From Pandoraea nosoerga (GTDB taxonomy: Bacteria; Pseudomonadota; Gammaproteobacteria; Burkholderiales; Burkholderiaceae), in assembly GCF_902459585.1 (NCBI RefSeq), contig NZ_CABPSC010000004.1, positions 285,502-349,501 on the forward strand: a stretch of DNA of 64,000 bases, given 5' to 3'. A program made the position numbers and the translations under genes. Of the stretch, positions 1 to 10,512 are shown piece by piece (position 1 is the stretch's first letter; the number at the start of each line of letters is the position of its first letter). The notes below the pieces were generated by a model that was not told the DNA's origin, did no database searches, and saw nothing but the letters and a program-made list of their open reading frames with translations.

Positions 1-1005
1 GCGTTCGGCGCGCTCGCGTTCGGCATCGGCACGTCCGAAGTCGAGCACACGCTCGCCACCCAGACGCTGCTCATGAAGAAGAGCAAGAACATGCTCGTGA
101 AGGTCGAGGGCACGTTGCCGCGCGGCTGTTCGGCCAAGGACATCGTGCTCGCCGTCATCGGCAAGATCGGCACGGCCGGCGGCACGGGGTACACGATCGA
201 ATTCGCCGGCTCGGCGATCCGCTCGCTCACGATGGAAGGCCGCATGACGGTGTGCAACATGGCGATCGAGGCCGGCGCACGTGCGGGGCTGGTGGCCGTG
301 GACGACACCACGATCAACTACGTGAAGGGCCGCCCCTTCGCGCCGACGGGCGTGGAATTCCAGCAGGCCGAGGCCTACTGGCGCACGTTCCACTCGGACG
401 CCGGCGCGCACTTCGATCACGTCGTGGAAATCGACGCGAGCACGCTGCGCCCGCAGGTCAGCTGGGGCACGTCGCCGGAAATGGTGGTGAGCATCGAGGA
501 CCGCGTGCCCGATCCCGAGAAGGAGAAGGACCCGGTCAAGCGCAGCGCCATGGAACGCGCGCTCGAGTACATGGCGCTCGCCCCGGACACGCCGATGTCG
601 AGCATCAACGTCGACAAGGTGTTCATCGGTTCATGCACGAACTCGCGCATCGAGGACATTCGCGCCGCTGCCTACGTAGTGAAGAAGCTGGGCCGCCGCG
701 TGGCGTCGAACGTGCGTCTGGCGATGGTCGTGCCGGGCTCGGGTCTGGTCAAGCAGCAGGCCGAGGAAGAAGGGCTCGACAAGGTGTTCAAGGCTGCCGG
801 TTTCGAGTGGCGCGAGCCTGGCTGCTCGATGTGCCTGGCGATGAACGCCGACCGTCTGGAGCCGGGCGAGCGCTGTGCCTCGACGTCGAACCGCAACTTC
901 GAAGGCCGTCAGGGCGCGGGTGGGCGCACGCATCTGGTGAGCCCCGCGATGGCTGCGGCGGCCGCGATCGAAGGCCACTTCGTCGACGTGCGGCGCCTCG
1001 TCTGA
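1..1005 (+). CDS. leuC: 3-isopropylmalate dehydratase large subunit, 5' truncated
   Basis: Cytoplasmic isomerase of leucine synthesis that, with LeuD, converts 2-isopropylmalate to 3-isopropylmalate using a 4Fe-4S cluster. The reading frame is open from base 1, so the gene begins before the window and about the first quarter is missing. The visible 334 residues include the cluster cysteines in GSCTNSR (near base 630) and EPGCSMC (near base 820), and the conserved run NRNFEGRQG at the C-terminal end, all standard for aconitase-family LeuC. It is followed by a small lipoprotein gene and then leuD, leuB and asd on the same strand, so a leu operon is likely. Identification is secure. Confidence 0.97.
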   Translation, partial: AFGALAFGIGTSEVEHTLATQTLLMKKSKNMLVKVEGTLPRGCSAKDIVLAVIGKIGTAGGTGYTIEFAGSAIRSLTMEGRMTVCNMAIEAGARAGLVAVDDTTINYVKGRPFAPTGVEFQQAEAYWRTFHSDAGAHFDHVVEIDASTLRPQVSWGTSPEMVVSIEDRVPDPEKEKDPVKRSAMERALEYMALAPDTPMSSINVDKVFIGSCTNSRIEDIRAAAYVVKKLGRRVASNVRLAMVVPGSGLVKQQAEEEGLDKVFKAAGFEWREPGCSMCLAMNADRLEPGERCASTSNRNFEGRQGAGGRTHLVSPAMAAAAAIEGHFVDVRRLV

Positions 1006-1060
1006 CGCCGACGCATCGATTTATCCGTCGTTTGACGCTTTCTATAAAAGAGAGAACACC

Positions 1061-1189
1061 ATGAAGAAACTGTGGATGCTGATCGGTGCGGTGCTGGTGC
1101 TGGGCGTGGCGGGCTGCAACACGATGGCGGGTCTGGGCAAGGACACGCAGGCGGCAGGCTCCGCGCTCGAGAACGCGGCGAAGAAGTGA
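1061..1189 (+). CDS. entericidin A/B family small lipoprotein
   Basis: A 42-residue protein. It has a short basic start (MKKLW), a hydrophobic stretch and the lipobox GVAGC with Cys19, so the mature lipoprotein would be only 24 residues. The tail ([20 protein letters not shown]) is small-residue and helix-prone, as in entericidins EcnA/EcnB. In enterobacteria these form a toxin/antidote lipoprotein pair linked to stationary-phase lysis; the function of lone copies in Burkholderiales is not established. The purine-rich sequence AAAAGAGAGAA (1046-1056) is the likely ribosome site. It lies 55 bases after leuC and about 120 before leuD, so it probably shares their transcript. Only one entericidin is present. 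Confidence 0.85.
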   Translation: MKKLWMLIGAVLVLGVAGCNTMAGLGKDTQAAGSALENAAKK

Positions 1190-1307
1190 TGCGACGGTGC
1201 GCGGCGCGAGGCGATTCGCGCCGCGCACCCACGAAATTTCCGGCGTCGAAGGCCGTGCCCCAAAGGGGCGGGCCTGCCGCCGAACTGTTTTGATCAGGTG
1301 GTTTGTG

Positions 1308-1958
1308 ATGGAAAAATTTACCGTCCATACGGGGTTGGTGGCGCCGCTCGACCGCGAGAACGTCGATACCGATGCGATCATCCCGAAGCAATTCCTGAAG
1401 TCGATCAAGCGCACGGGTTTCGGCCCGAACCTGTTCGACGAGTGGCGTTATCTGGACGTGGGCCAGCCGGGCCAGGATTGCAGCACGCGCCCGCTCAACC
1501 CGAACTTCGTGCTCAACCAGCCGCGCTACCAGGGCGCGACGATCCTGCTCGCGCGCAAGAACTTCGGGTGCGGCAGCTCGCGCGAGCACGCCCCGTGGGC
1601 GCTCCAGCAATACGGTTTCCGTGCCGTCATTGCGCCGAGCTTTGCCGACATCTTCTTCAATAACTGCTACAAGAACGGGCTGCTGCCAATCGCGCTGTCC
1701 GAAATGCAGGTTGATCATCTGTTCAACGAGACGGCCGCGTTCAACGGCTATCAGCTGACCATCGACCTCGACAAGCAGGCGGTCATCGCCGCCGACGGCC
1801 GCGCCTACGAATTCGACATCGCGCCGTTCCGCAAGTACTGCCTGCTCAACGGCTTCGACGACATCGGCCTGACCCTGCGTCACGCCGACAAGATTCGCGC
1901 CTACGAGGCCGAGCGGCTCGCCAAGCAGCCGTGGCTCGCAACGCGCTTGCCGGGCTGA
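1308..1958 (+). CDS. leuD: 3-isopropylmalate dehydratase small subunit
   Basis: The swivel-domain partner of LeuC in the leucine pathway isomerase. The 216-residue length matches the proteobacterial family. Typical features are the N-terminal [20 protein letters not shown] and the conserved stretch [15 protein letters not shown] near residues 84-98. An in-frame upstream extension exists, but the ATG at 1308 is preceded by AGGTGG (1296-1301) at good spacing and gives the family start. The leuB start follows 23 bases after the stop, so translation is probably coupled within a leuC-leuD-leuB transcript. Confidence 0.96.
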   Translation: MEKFTVHTGLVAPLDRENVDTDAIIPKQFLKSIKRTGFGPNLFDEWRYLDVGQPGQDCSTRPLNPNFVLNQPRYQGATILLARKNFGCGSSREHAPWALQQYGFRAVIAPSFADIFFNNCYKNGLLPIALSEMQVDHLFNETAAFNGYQLTIDLDKQAVIAADGRAYEFDIAPFRKYCLLNGFDDIGLTLRHADKIRAYEAERLAKQPWLATRLPG

Positions 1959-1981
1959 ACCCGAGCATCCAAGGAGATCGC

Positions 1982-3049
1982 ATGAAAATCGCAGTGTTGC
2001 CGGGTGACGGCATTGGTCCGGAAATCGTGGCGCAAGCCGTCAATGTGCTCAACGCGCTCGACGAGAAATTCGAACTGGAAGAGGCGCCCGTGGGCGGCGC
2101 GGGCTACGAGGCCGCGGGCCATCCGCTGCCGGACGCCACGCTCAAGCTCGCCAAGGAGGCCGACGCCATCCTGTTCGGCGCCGTGGGCGACTGGAAGTAC
2201 GATTCGCTCGAGCGCGCGCTGCGCCCCGAGCAGGCCATCCTGGGGCTGCGCAAGCACCTGCAGCTCTTCGCCAACTTCCGCCCGGCCATCCTGTACAAGG
2301 AACTGGCCGATGCTTCGAGCCTGAAGCCGGAGATCGTGGCAGGGCTCGACATCCTGATCATTCGCGAGCTCAACGGCGACATCTACTTCGGCCAGCCCAA
2401 GGGCTTTCGTCAGTCGCCGGACGGCGCTTTCGAAGGCGCGCGCGAAGGTTTTGATACCATGCGCTATAGCGTGCCGGAAGTGGAGCGCATCGCCCACGTG
2501 GCGTTCCAGGCGGCGGCCAAGCGCGGCAAGCGTTTGTGCTCGGTGGACAAGGCTAATGTGCTCGAGACGTCGCAACTGTGGCGCGACACGATGATCGAGG
2601 TCGCGAAGCAGTATCCGGACGTCGAACTCTCGCACATGTACGTCGACAACGCCGCGATGCAGTTGGTCAAGGCGCCGAAGAACTTCGACGTGGTGGTGAC
2701 TGGCAACATGTTCGGCGATATCCTGTCGGACGAGGCCGCGATGCTCACGGGCTCGATCGGCATGCTGCCGTCGGCGTCGCTGGACGCCAACAACAAGGGG
2801 CTGTACGAGCCGTCGCATGGTTCGGCCCCCGACATCGCCGGCAAGGGCGTGGCCAATCCGTTGGCCACGATTCTGTCGGCGGCCATGATGCTGCGCTACA
2901 CGCTGGGCCGTGCCGAACAGGCCGAGCGCGTGGAGAACGCGGTGAAGAAGGTGCTGGCGCAGGGCTTGCGCACGCCCGACATCTGGCAGGAAGGCGCGAC
3001 CAAGGTCGGTACGCGCGAAATGGGCGCGGCGGTGGTTGCCGCGCTATAG
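1982..3049 (+). CDS. leuB: 3-isopropylmalate dehydrogenase
   Basis: NAD-dependent oxidative decarboxylase that makes 2-ketoisocaproate from 3-isopropylmalate, the third leucine-specific step. The 355 residues start [15 protein letters not shown] and include the substrate and metal region [14 protein letters not shown] and the cofactor loop [10 protein letters not shown], all hallmarks of the isocitrate/isopropylmalate dehydrogenase family. The start is fixed by AAGGAG (1971-1976), five bases before the ATG; the frame is open further upstream, but that region overlaps leuD. A GC hairpin (3057-3076) lies between it and asd. Confidence 0.97.
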   Translation: MKIAVLPGDGIGPEIVAQAVNVLNALDEKFELEEAPVGGAGYEAAGHPLPDATLKLAKEADAILFGAVGDWKYDSLERALRPEQAILGLRKHLQLFANFRPAILYKELADASSLKPEIVAGLDILIIRELNGDIYFGQPKGFRQSPDGAFEGAREGFDTMRYSVPEVERIAHVAFQAAAKRGKRLCSVDKANVLETSQLWRDTMIEVAKQYPDVELSHMYVDNAAMQLVKAPKNFDVVVTGNMFGDILSDEAAMLTGSIGMLPSASLDANNKGLYEPSHGSAPDIAGKGVANPLATILSAAMMLRYTLGRAEQAERVENAVKKVLAQGLRTPDIWQEGATKVGTREMGAAVVAAL

Positions 3050-3056
3050 AGCCGAC

Positions 3057-3076
3057 GGGGCGTCGTGAGACGCCCC
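3057..3076 (+). other. intercistronic hairpin leuB-asd
   Basis: GGGGCGTC, loop GTGA, GACGCCCC: an 8-bp GC stem with a tetraloop, with no following T tract. It could be an mRNA processing or stabilising element, or a Rho-assisted pause, between leuB and asd. It is not a convincing intrinsic terminator. Confidence 0.5.
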
Positions 3077-3108
3077 CGGCGCAATTGCAACGATAAGAGA
3101 GTGGATAA

Positions 3109-4239
3109 ATGAAAACCGTAGGTCTGGTAGGTTGGCGGGGCATGGTCGGTTCGGTCCTGATGCAGCGCATGCAGCAGGAGAACGACTTCGCCTTGATCGA
3201 GCCGGTGTTTTTCAGCACCAGCAACGCGGGCGGCAAAGCCCCGTCGATGGCGAAGAACGAAACTTCGCTGAAAGACGCCAATGATGTCAACGAGCTGAAA
3301 AAATGCGACATCATCATTACCTGCCAGGGCGGTGACTACACAACCGAGATCTTCCCGAAGCTGCGCGCCGCGGGCTGGAACGGCTACTGGATCGATGCGG
3401 CTTCCACGCTGCGCATGAAGGACGATGCCATCATCGTGCTCGATCCGGTCAACCTCGACGTGATCAAGAATTCGCTCGTGAAGGGCACGAAGAACTTCAT
3501 CGGCGGCAACTGCACGGTAAGCTGCATGCTGATGGGCCTGGGCGGCCTGTTCCAGCATGGCCTGGTGGACTGGCTTACGTCGATGACGTATCAGGCGGCC
3601 TCGGGCGGCGGCGCGCAACACATGCGCGAGCTGCTCACGCAGTTCGGCAGCATCAACGCCGAAGTGAAGGCGCTGCTGGACGATCCGCATTCGGCCATTC
3701 TCGAAATCGACCGCAAGGTGCTGGCCAAGCAACACGCCCTTACCGCCGAAGAAACGAAGCAGTTCGGCGTGCCGCTCGGCGGCAACCTGATTCCGTGGAT
3801 CGACAAGGACCTGGGCAATGGCCAGTCGAAGGAAGAATGGAAGGGCGGCGCCGAGACCAACAAGATTCTGGGGCTGGGCGACGGCTTCCCGGGCACGCGC
3901 GCGATTCCGGTGGACGGTCTGTGCGTGCGTATCGGCGCCATGCGCTGCCATAGCCAGGCGCTGACCATCAAGCTGACGAAGGACGTGCCGTTAGACGAAC
4001 TGACCGACATCATCGGCCAGGCCAACGACTGGGTGAAGGTGGTGCCGAACACGCGCGAGGCGTCGATGACCGATTTGACGCCTGCGGCCGTGACCGGCAC
4101 GATGACGATCCCGGTGGGTCGCCTGCGCAAGATGTCGATGGGTCCGGAGTACCTGTCGGCATTCACGGTGGGTGATCAACTGTTGTGGGGCGCGGCGGAA
4201 CCGCTGCGTCGCATGCTGCGGATCCTGCTCGACGCTTGA
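3109..4239 (+). CDS. asd: aspartate-semialdehyde dehydrogenase
   Basis: Makes aspartate semialdehyde from aspartyl phosphate with NADPH, the branch point to lysine/diaminopimelate, threonine and methionine. The 376 residues open with [17 protein letters not shown] (the nucleotide-binding glycine motif). The catalytic cysteine is Cys135 in GGNCTVSCM, the same number as in the E. coli enzyme. The ribosome site is the purine-rich AAGAGAG 9 bases before the ATG. Aspartokinase, the preceding enzyme, is encoded at 44.2 kb (lysC) in this window. Placement between leuB and fimV is the usual arrangement in Pseudomonas and Burkholderia. Confidence 0.97.
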   Translation: MKTVGLVGWRGMVGSVLMQRMQQENDFALIEPVFFSTSNAGGKAPSMAKNETSLKDANDVNELKKCDIIITCQGGDYTTEIFPKLRAAGWNGYWIDAASTLRMKDDAIIVLDPVNLDVIKNSLVKGTKNFIGGNCTVSCMLMGLGGLFQHGLVDWLTSMTYQAASGGGAQHMRELLTQFGSINAEVKALLDDPHSAILEIDRKVLAKQHALTAEETKQFGVPLGGNLIPWIDKDLGNGQSKEEWKGGAETNKILGLGDGFPGTRAIPVDGLCVRIGAMRCHSQALTIKLTKDVPLDELTDIIGQANDWVKVVPNTREASMTDLTPAAVTGTMTIPVGRLRKMSMGPEYLSAFTVGDQLLWGAAEPLRRMLRILLDA

Positions 4240-4269
4240 GCGTCGCAGCGCATCGGTAAGGCGTGAAGA

Positions 4270-4292
4270 ACGGCGGCCCGCGAGGCCGCCGT
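4270..4292 (+). terminator. GC-rich hairpin after asd
   Basis: ACGGCGGCC, loop CGCGA, GGCCGCCGT: a perfect 9-bp stem starting 31 bases after the asd stop. It is followed by CCGCGCTTTGGG rather than a T run, so as an intrinsic terminator it is weak. It separates the leu/asd unit from fimV. Confidence 0.4.
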
Positions 4293-4375
4293 CCGCGCTT
4301 TGGGAGGCAGTCCTTTTCGCCGTCTTTCCGGTGAGGGCGCCAACGACAAACGACTGACAGGCTAGACAAGACACA

Positions 4376-7300
4376 GTGCGGAAATACTCGATCGGCAAGC
4401 GCGCAAATTCGTCCCGCAATTCGTTTCGCCTGAGTGCGGCGGCGGCTGTTCTGTGGAGTCTCGGGCTTCTGAATGCAGGGGCCGCCGAATTCGGGCCGCA
4501 ACAGGTGCGTTCGGGGCCGGGCCAGCCACTGCGCGCGGTGATCGTGCTGGGCAACGTGTCGCAGGCGGAAGCCGACGGTCTGTCCGTCAAACTCGCCCCG
4601 CGCGAGGCGTTCCGGCAGGTCGGCCTGCGCTACGACCCCACGCTCGAGAAGCTCTCCGTGTCCGTCTCGCCCACGGGCGGGCGCGAGCCCGGATATAGCG
4701 GTACGTACCTCGTGCATGTCGACTCGGCCGAGCCGGTGAGTACGTCGTTCCTCGACCTGTTGCTCGTGCTCGAATGGCGCACCGGCCGTCAGTCCAGCGC
4801 GGTCACGCTCTCGGCGATTCCCGAAGCGAGCGCCGCGCAGCCGCAGGCCGTCGTGCCTGCCGCTGCCGCTGCCGCGACGCCGGCGGCGGCGTCTTCGTCG
4901 CCTGCTTCCCCGTCTGCCTCCCGGCCAGCCCCCGCCTCTGCCGGCGCCGCCGCGTCCGCGCACGCCCCGGCGGGGTCTTCCGCCGCTGTTGCGGCGTCGC
5001 CCGACGGCGCGCGCACGGTTGGCGCAGGCGAGTCGCTGTCGTCGATCGCCCGCGAATTCACGGGCGGTGAGGGCGGCACGACGCTCGCGCAGATGATGAC
5101 GGCCTTGTTCGAGGCAAACCGCTCCGCGTTCATCGGGAACGATCCGAATCGTTTGCGCAAGGGGGCGACGCTCAACCGTCCCGCCGACGATCAGGTGCAG
5201 AGCATTCCTCCCGCGCAGGCCCGCAAATTCGTGGCCGCGGCACGCGAGCAGTTTGACGCGTATCGCGCGCGGCTGGCCGATTCGGCGGCGCAGCAGGCGC
5301 CGGCCGGTGGCCGCAGTGCACAGGGCGCGATCGAAGCGGGCAAGGCGCCGGAAGCCGCCGCCCCCGCCACGCGCGATGAATTGAAGCTGTCGCGACCCGG
5401 CAAGGGCGGCGCGGCCGGTGCGTCCGGACGCGCAAGCGGCAGCGAAGAAGAACAGATCGCCCAGGGCAAGGCACAGGCCGAAGCCCAGGGCAGGGTGAAC
5501 GAGTTGCAAAAGAACGTAGCAGATCTCCAGAAGCTGTTGGCGATGAAGAACCAGGCCGTCGCCAGTCTGGAGGAGCAGGCCGCCACCGCTTCCGGAGCGA
5601 GCACGCAGGACAAGACCGCGAAATCGGCCGATGGGAAGGCGACAGCAGCCGCTGCCGCCGCCGGTGCGAAGAACGCGGGGCAGGGCGCCGGCGCGCGTGA
5701 TACCGCCGCTGCCGCCAATGCTGCCGATGTCGGCGCGAGCGCCGCGACGGCGTCCGCCGCTTCGGACGCGACGGCTTCGTCGCCGGTGGCCGAAGCAGGG
5801 GCGTCGCAACCCGGCGCGGCGGCTTCCGCAGCGAAGGCCGAGGCCGCCGCCAGCGCCCCGGCGGCCGACGCCCAGCCCGCCGCGAACGCCGGCATGAGCT
5901 GGCGCGCGGTCCGTGAGAATCCGTACCTCTTGCCGGGCGCCGGCGCGCTGGCGGTGCTGCTCGGCCTGTGGTGGCTCATGCGCCGGGGGCGCGCTGCGAC
6001 GCCAGCCGGCCAGCCTGGACCGTATGACGACGGCCGCGATGATCGGGGCGGCCACGGCGGCCACGGCGGCCCCGACAGCCACGACGAACGCGAGCGCGTC
6101 GGCGCACCGCACGACGCGGCCCAGGAAGCCACGTCCTCGCGCGGTGCCGCGCCAGCCGGTGCGGTGGCTGCGGCAGGTGCGGCAGGTGCTGCGGGTGCTG
6201 CGGGTGCCGCCGCGCTGTATGCCGCAAACCAGGCTGAGGCGGACGAACATCTGCATCCGCCCGCCGACGACACGTGGGCCGAGCCGGCTGACGCGCATGG
6301 CGTGGCGGCGCTCGACGAGACCCCGCCCGGCCCGGTGGCGGCAGACGCCGGCGCGCCGGGCGAGTGGGGCGCCGAACAGGAGCATTCGCGCGACGAACCG
6401 GCCGACACCGCGCGCGCCGAGACGTCGGGGGAGCCCCTGGGCGAAAGCGTGCACGAAGCATTGCAAACGGCCGCAGAGCCGGTCGCCGGCGAGCCGCTGG
6501 CCGTTGGGCCGGAAAGCGCCGTGCAGGCCGCTGGCGAGCCGGAGATCGACTGGGATGCCGCCTTTGCGGAGCAGGCGGGCGAAGCGCCCACGCCGCATGA
6601 CGATCCGGTCGACGCAACATTGTCGTCATTGGAAGCCTTGAGTGTCGCAGGGGCGGCAGGCGGCGCGGCGGCAGGCGGCGCGGCGACAGTCGCCGGTACT
6701 GCGGCGGCCGCGGCGCCACACCCCGAGGGCGCGAACGAAGCGGGCGAAGCGAACGAAGCGAACGAAGTGGACGAGGCGCCCGAATCCATCCCATCCACGC
6801 CATCCGCCCGCTCCGCCTCGATGCCGGGGGCGATCGCAGCCGACGCAGTCCCCGAAGGCGGCGTGGCCGGCATGCTGGGCGATCTGGATCTGTCGATTCC
6901 GGGCCAGCCGGCGCACGTCGGCACGATTTCGAGCGACGCCTTGCCCTCGTTGACGCAGGGTCTCGGTTCCGTGCAGTTCAAGATGGCGCCGCTGGGTTCG
7001 CCGGCGCATGAGCAAGCCGCCGCCGAGGCCGACGCTGCCGAGTTCGACGGTGAACTGAGCGATGCCGATTTCGACGCGGCGATGGCGCAGGCGCGCGCCG
7101 CCTCGCAGGGCTCGCGCGGCAGCTATGCGGACCAGGCGCACGAAGTTCACGGAATGCACGAAGCGCCGTCGCTCAAGCCGATGTCGTTCGATCTGTCGGA
7201 CTTCAGTCTCGATCTGAAGGGCGACGACGCGCCGGTCTTGTCGACCTTGCCGTCCGCAATGGGCGAGCAAGCGCGGGTCGAGCACGAGACGCTCGCGGCG

Positions 7301-7594
7301 CCGGACACGCCGTATGCCGGAACGCCGGCCGCGCCGCAAGCGCCCGAGCTCGCGCCGGCTGCCGCGTCTGCCACGCCCACTGGCGCTGATCCGATCGTGC
7401 CGCATGCCGTCGCGACGGCGTCGGGAGAGCCGCAGGTGCCCGACGAGTTCCATACGAAGCTGGAGCTGGCGATGGCGTACCAGAGCATCGGCGACGACGA
7501 CGGCGCCCGCGAGCTGCTCGAAGAAGTGATCGCCGGCGGCGACGCCGCGCAGCAGTCGGTCGCGCGGGCGCGGCTCGCCGAGCTGGGCAAGTGA
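4376..7594 (+). CDS. fimV: FimV/HubP-type polar landmark protein
   Basis: A 1072-residue inner-membrane protein of the FimV/HubP family. Relatives bind peptidoglycan at the pole and organise type IV pili, twitching or chromosome and flagellar placement. Domains in order: signal peptide about 1-37 (cleavage near NAGAA/EFG); FimV N-terminal domain about 38-140; Ala/Pro-rich linker; LysM-like segment about 212-268 ([15 protein letters not shown]); coiled coil about 365-405 ([19 protein letters not shown]); membrane helix about 515-538 ([16 protein letters not shown]); a very long acidic Ala/Glu-rich cytoplasmic region; and the conserved C-terminal TPR-like FimV_C domain, about 1020-1072 ([17 protein letters not shown]). 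The start is GTG. The order asd-fimV-truA is conserved in gamma- and betaproteobacteria. Confidence 0.93.
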   Translation: MRKYSIGKRANSSRNSFRLSAAAAVLWSLGLLNAGAAEFGPQQVRSGPGQPLRAVIVLGNVSQAEADGLSVKLAPREAFRQVGLRYDPTLEKLSVSVSPTGGREPGYSGTYLVHVDSAEPVSTSFLDLLLVLEWRTGRQSSAVTLSAIPEASAAQPQAVVPAAAAAATPAAASSSPASPSASRPAPASAGAAASAHAPAGSSAAVAASPDGARTVGAGESLSSIAREFTGGEGGTTLAQMMTALFEANRSAFIGNDPNRLRKGATLNRPADDQVQSIPPAQARKFVAAAREQFDAYRARLADSAAQQAPAGGRSAQGAIEAGKAPEAAAPATRDELKLSRPGKGGAAGASGRASGSEEEQIAQGKAQAEAQGRVNELQKNVADLQKLLAMKNQAVASLEEQAATASGASTQDKTAKSADGKATAAAAAAGAKNAGQGAGARDTAAAANAADVGASAATASAASDATASSPVAEAGASQPGAAASAAKAEAAASAPAADAQPAANAGMSWRAVRENPYLLPGAGALAVLLGLWWLMRRGRAATPAGQPGPYDDGRDDRGGHGGHGGPDSHDERERVGAPHDAAQEATSSRGAAPAGAVAAAGAAGAAGAAGAAALYAANQAEADEHLHPPADDTWAEPADAHGVAALDETPPGPVAADAGAPGEWGAEQEHSRDEPADTARAETSGEPLGESVHEALQTAAEPVAGEPLAVGPESAVQAAGEPEIDWDAAFAEQAGEAPTPHDDPVDATLSSLEALSVAGAAGGAAAGGAATVAGTAAAAAPHPEGANEAGEANEANEVDEAPESIPSTPSARSASMPGAIAADAVPEGGVAGMLGDLDLSIPGQPAHVGTISSDALPSLTQGLGSVQFKMAPLGSPAHEQAAAEADAAEFDGELSDADFDAAMAQARAASQGSRGSYADQAHEVHGMHEAPSLKPMSFDLSDFSLDLKGDDAPVLSTLPSAMGEQARVEHETLAAPDTPYAGTPAAPQAPELAPAAASATPTGADPIVPHAVATASGEPQVPDEFHTKLELAMAYQSIGDDDGARELLEEVIAGGDAAQQSVARARLAELGK

Positions 7595-7642
7595 CGCCCG
7601 CGCGAGGCAACGGCGAAGACCACACAGATTGACCGTAGTTTG

Positions 7643-7676
7643 GGGCGCCCGTAGGTTGGGCGCCCGTTTTTCTTTT
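7643..7676 (+). terminator. intrinsic terminator fimV/truA
   Basis: GGGCGCCC, loop GTAGGTT, GGGCGCCC, then GTTTTTCTTTT. The 8-bp GC stem and T tract lie 48 bases after fimV and 43 bases before truA. It should end or attenuate transcription before the truA-trp segment. Confidence 0.85.
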
Positions 7677-7718
7677 ACCGCAGGCGCGCCGCGGGGCGCG
7701 CATCACGTTTTGGCGCAT

Positions 7719-8519
7719 ATGCGAATCGCACTGGGCATTCACTACGACGGCACGGCGTTCTCCGGCTGGCAATCGCAGCCGCACGGCAACACCGTGCAGC
7801 AGGCGCTCGAGGCCGCGCTGCGCGAGTTCGGCGGCGTGGCGTTGGCGACGACCGTCGCCGGGCGCACCGACACCGGCGTGCATGGCATCGGCCAGGTCGT
7901 GCATTTCGACACCGAGCTCGATCGCGCCATGTTTTCGTGGGTGCGCGGCGTCAACGCATTTCTGCCCAAGACCGTCGCCGTGCAATGGGCGCAGGCGATG
8001 CCGGAGGATTTCCATGCCCGCTTTGCCGCCTTCGAGCGCACCTATTTCTACGTGCTGTACGTCCACCCCGTGCGCTCGCCGCTGCTCGACGGCCGTTGCG
8101 GCTGGCTGCACACGCCGCTCGATCTCGACGCGATGCGCACCGCGAGCCGGACGCTCGTCGGCGAGCATGACTTCTCGGCGTTCCGCTCGTCCGAATGCCA
8201 GGCCAAGACGCCCGTGAAGCACCTGTACGCGATCGACATCGGGCAGCAGGGGCATTTCTTCGTGTTCCGCTTTCGCGCGAGCGCCTTCCTCCACCATATG
8301 GTGCGCAACATCATGGGGTGCCTCGTGGCGATCGGCCGGGGACGCCAGCCCGCGAGCTGGATGGCGGACGTGCTCGCGAGCCGCGACCGACGCCACGCCG
8401 CGCCGACGTTCATGCCCGACGGCCTGTATCTGGCTCGCGTGGGGTATCCTGATCGTTTCGCGGTGCCCGAGCCCAACTGGGCCGCGTGGCCGTTTCCGAT
8501 GCCGTGGGGCAGTGCATGA
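7719..8519 (+). CDS. truA: tRNA pseudouridine(38-40) synthase
   Basis: Modifies U38-U40 in the anticodon arm of many tRNAs. The 266 residues start [20 protein letters not shown], the typical TruA opening. The catalytic aspartate lies in [17 protein letters not shown] near residue 52. The frame is open for a further 90 bases upstream, but that part overlaps the terminator flank and has no family similarity, so the ATG at 7719 is chosen. The stop overlaps the trpF start (ATGA at 8516-8519), so truA and trpF are translationally coupled. Confidence 0.95.
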   Translation: MRIALGIHYDGTAFSGWQSQPHGNTVQQALEAALREFGGVALATTVAGRTDTGVHGIGQVVHFDTELDRAMFSWVRGVNAFLPKTVAVQWAQAMPEDFHARFAAFERTYFYVLYVHPVRSPLLDGRCGWLHTPLDLDAMRTASRTLVGEHDFSAFRSSECQAKTPVKHLYAIDIGQQGHFFVFRFRASAFLHHMVRNIMGCLVAIGRGRQPASWMADVLASRDRRHAAPTFMPDGLYLARVGYPDRFAVPEPNWAAWPFPMPWGSA

Positions 8520-9181
8520 AATCCCTCAACACTCGTACCCGAATCAAGATCTGCGGCCTGTCGCAGCCGGCCGACGTCGATCACGCCGTCGCGCTCGGCG
8601 TGGACGCCATCGGCCTCGTGTTCTATCCGCCCAGTCCCCGTTTCGTCGATCTCGCGCGCGCGGCCGAACTCGCCCGCCGCGTCCCGCCATACGTGAGCGT
8701 GGTCGGACTGTTCGTCAACGCGACGGCCGGCGAGATCGCCCGCACGGTCGAGGCCGTGCCCCTCACGAGCTTGCAGTTCCACGGCGACGAGACGCCGGGG
8801 CAGTGCGCGGCGCTCGCGGCGGCGGCCGGACACCGTCCGTACCTGCGCGCCATGCGTATCGGCCCCGAGACGAAAGACAGCGGCGATTTGCTACAATTCG
8901 CCAACGCATACACCGTCGCGCAAGGCCTCTTGCTCGATGCCCTGGTCGAGGGTTACGGCGGTGGAGGAAAGGTTTTCGATTGGTCACTTATTCCAAAAGA
9001 CATCGCGCGTCGGGCCGTTTTGAGTGGTGGCTTGAACGCACACAACGTTGCTGATGCCATCCGGCAGGTGACGCCATACGCCGTCGACGTGTCGAGCGGC
9101 GTGGAGGCGTCGCGGGGCGTGAAGGATCCCGCCCGCATGACGGCGTTCGTGCACGCAGTGCGTGCCGCGGACGCCGAATGA
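8516..9181 (+). CDS. trpF: phosphoribosylanthranilate isomerase
   Basis: Amadori isomerase of tryptophan synthesis. The 221 residues contain [19 protein letters not shown] with the catalytic Cys, the aspartate-bearing strand [20 protein letters not shown], and the phosphate-binding loop [10 protein letters not shown], all standard TIM-barrel TrpF features. The ATG overlaps the truA stop. Ten more codons are open upstream inside truA, but the coupled ATG is preferred. trpB follows after 60 bases. trpE, trpG, trpD and trpC are not in this window. Confidence 0.95.
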   Translation: MKSLNTRTRIKICGLSQPADVDHAVALGVDAIGLVFYPPSPRFVDLARAAELARRVPPYVSVVGLFVNATAGEIARTVEAVPLTSLQFHGDETPGQCAALAAAAGHRPYLRAMRIGPETKDSGDLLQFANAYTVAQGLLLDALVEGYGGGGKVFDWSLIPKDIARRAVLSGGLNAHNVADAIRQVTPYAVDVSSGVEASRGVKDPARMTAFVHAVRAADAE

Positions 9182-9241
9182 GCAACCCGCCGGTGCGGCG
9201 GCCGCCAGGGCCCGCCACCGGTACCGCGAAGAGTGACGACC

Positions 9242-10444
9242 ATGTACGAATTGCCTGACGCCCGCGGCCATTTCGGCCCGTATGGCGGTGTCTTTGTGGC
9301 CGAGACGCTGATTCACGCGCTCGACGAATTGCGCGACGCGTATGCCAAATACCAGCACGATCCGGCCTTCCTCGAAGAATTTCATTACGAACTGAAGCAC
9401 TACGTCGGCCGTCCGTCGCCGATCTATCACGCCAAGCGCTGGAGCCGCGAGCTGGGCGGCGCGCAGGTGTACCTCAAGCGCGAGGACCTGAACCACACGG
9501 GCGCGCACAAGGTGAACAACGTGATCGGCCAGGCGCTGCTCGCGCGTCGCATGGGCAAGCGCCGTGTGATCGCCGAGACGGGCGCGGGGCAGCACGGCGT
9601 GGCGAGCGCCACCATTGCTGCGCGCTTCGGCATGGAGTGCGTGGTCTACATGGGCGCGGAAGACGTCAAGCGGCAGGCCGCCAACGTCTATCGCATGCAG
9701 TTGCTGGGCGCGACCGTCGTTCCCGTGGAATCCGGTTCGAAGACGCTCAAGGACGCGCTCAACGAAGCCATGCGCGACTGGGTGACCAACGTGGAGAGCA
9801 CGTTCTACATCATCGGCACGGTGGCCGGCCCGCATCCGTATCCGATGCTCGTGCGCGACTTCCAGAGCGTGATCGGCGAGGAGTGCAAGGTGCAGATGCC
9901 CGAGCTCGCCGGCCGCCAGCCTGACTACGTGCTCGCCTGCGTGGGCGGCGGCTCGAACGCGATGGGCATCTTCTACCCGTACATCGACGTGCCGGACGTC
10001 AAGCTGATCGGCGTGGAAGCCGCGGGCGACGGCATCGAGACCGGCCGCCATGCGGCGTCGATCATCGGCGGCACGCCGGGGGTGCTGCACGGCAACCGCA
10101 CGTATCTGCTGCAGGACGCCAACGGCCAGATCACCGAGACGCACTCCATCTCGGCGGGGCTGGATTATCCGGGTGTGGGGCCGGAGCACGCGTGGCTGCA
10201 CGACATCAAACGCGCAGAGTACGTTGGCATCACCGACACCGAGGCCCTCAGGGCGTTCCACGATTGCTGCCGGATCGAGGGCATTATTCCCGCACTGGAG
10301 TCGAGCCATGCGCTTGCCTATGCGTGCAAGCTTGCGCCGACGCTGCCGAGCGACCGGATCGTGCTGGTCAACCTCTCGGGGCGCGGCGACAAGGACATGC
10401 ACACCGTGATGGCGCTGGCCAACCCCGCGCCCGAGGGCGCATGA
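9242..10444 (+). CDS. trpB: tryptophan synthase beta subunit
   Basis: PLP enzyme joining indole and serine. The 400 residues start [19 protein letters not shown]. The Schiff-base lysine is Lys90 in [11 protein letters not shown], and the PLP phosphate loop is [14 protein letters not shown] nine bases upstream (9233) is an alternative start giving three more residues (MTT); family alignment favours the ATG. The partner gene trpA does not follow directly: a DNA methyltransferase gene lies between them. Confidence 0.96.
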   Translation: MYELPDARGHFGPYGGVFVAETLIHALDELRDAYAKYQHDPAFLEEFHYELKHYVGRPSPIYHAKRWSRELGGAQVYLKREDLNHTGAHKVNNVIGQALLARRMGKRRVIAETGAGQHGVASATIAARFGMECVVYMGAEDVKRQAANVYRMQLLGATVVPVESGSKTLKDALNEAMRDWVTNVESTFYIIGTVAGPHPYPMLVRDFQSVIGEECKVQMPELAGRQPDYVLACVGGGSNAMGIFYPYIDVPDVKLIGVEAAGDGIETGRHAASIIGGTPGVLHGNRTYLLQDANGQITETHSISAGLDYPGVGPEHAWLHDIKRAEYVGITDTEALRAFHDCCRIEGIIPALESSHALAYACKLAPTLPSDRIVLVNLSGRGDKDMHTVMALANPAPEGA

Positions 10445-10512
10445 GGGCGCAACGCCGCGCATGACCGGCGAGGCGAGACTCCATCGATCCGACAAAGGTA
10501 ACCAGAACCAGC

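Noticed and set aside
4240-4375. Promoter and attenuator for fimV
   Set aside because: The hairpin after asd has no T tract and no convincing -35/-10 pair was found, so only the hairpin is reported.
4163-6598. A very long open frame on the - strand opposite fimV
   Set aside because: It mirrors the codon structure of the GC-rich fimV gene, is Arg/Gly-rich low complexity, and has no recognisable domain or ribosome site.
8884-8900. Internal promoter in trpF (TACAAT)
   Set aside because: A single -10-like hexamer inside a coding region with no -35; such matches occur by chance.
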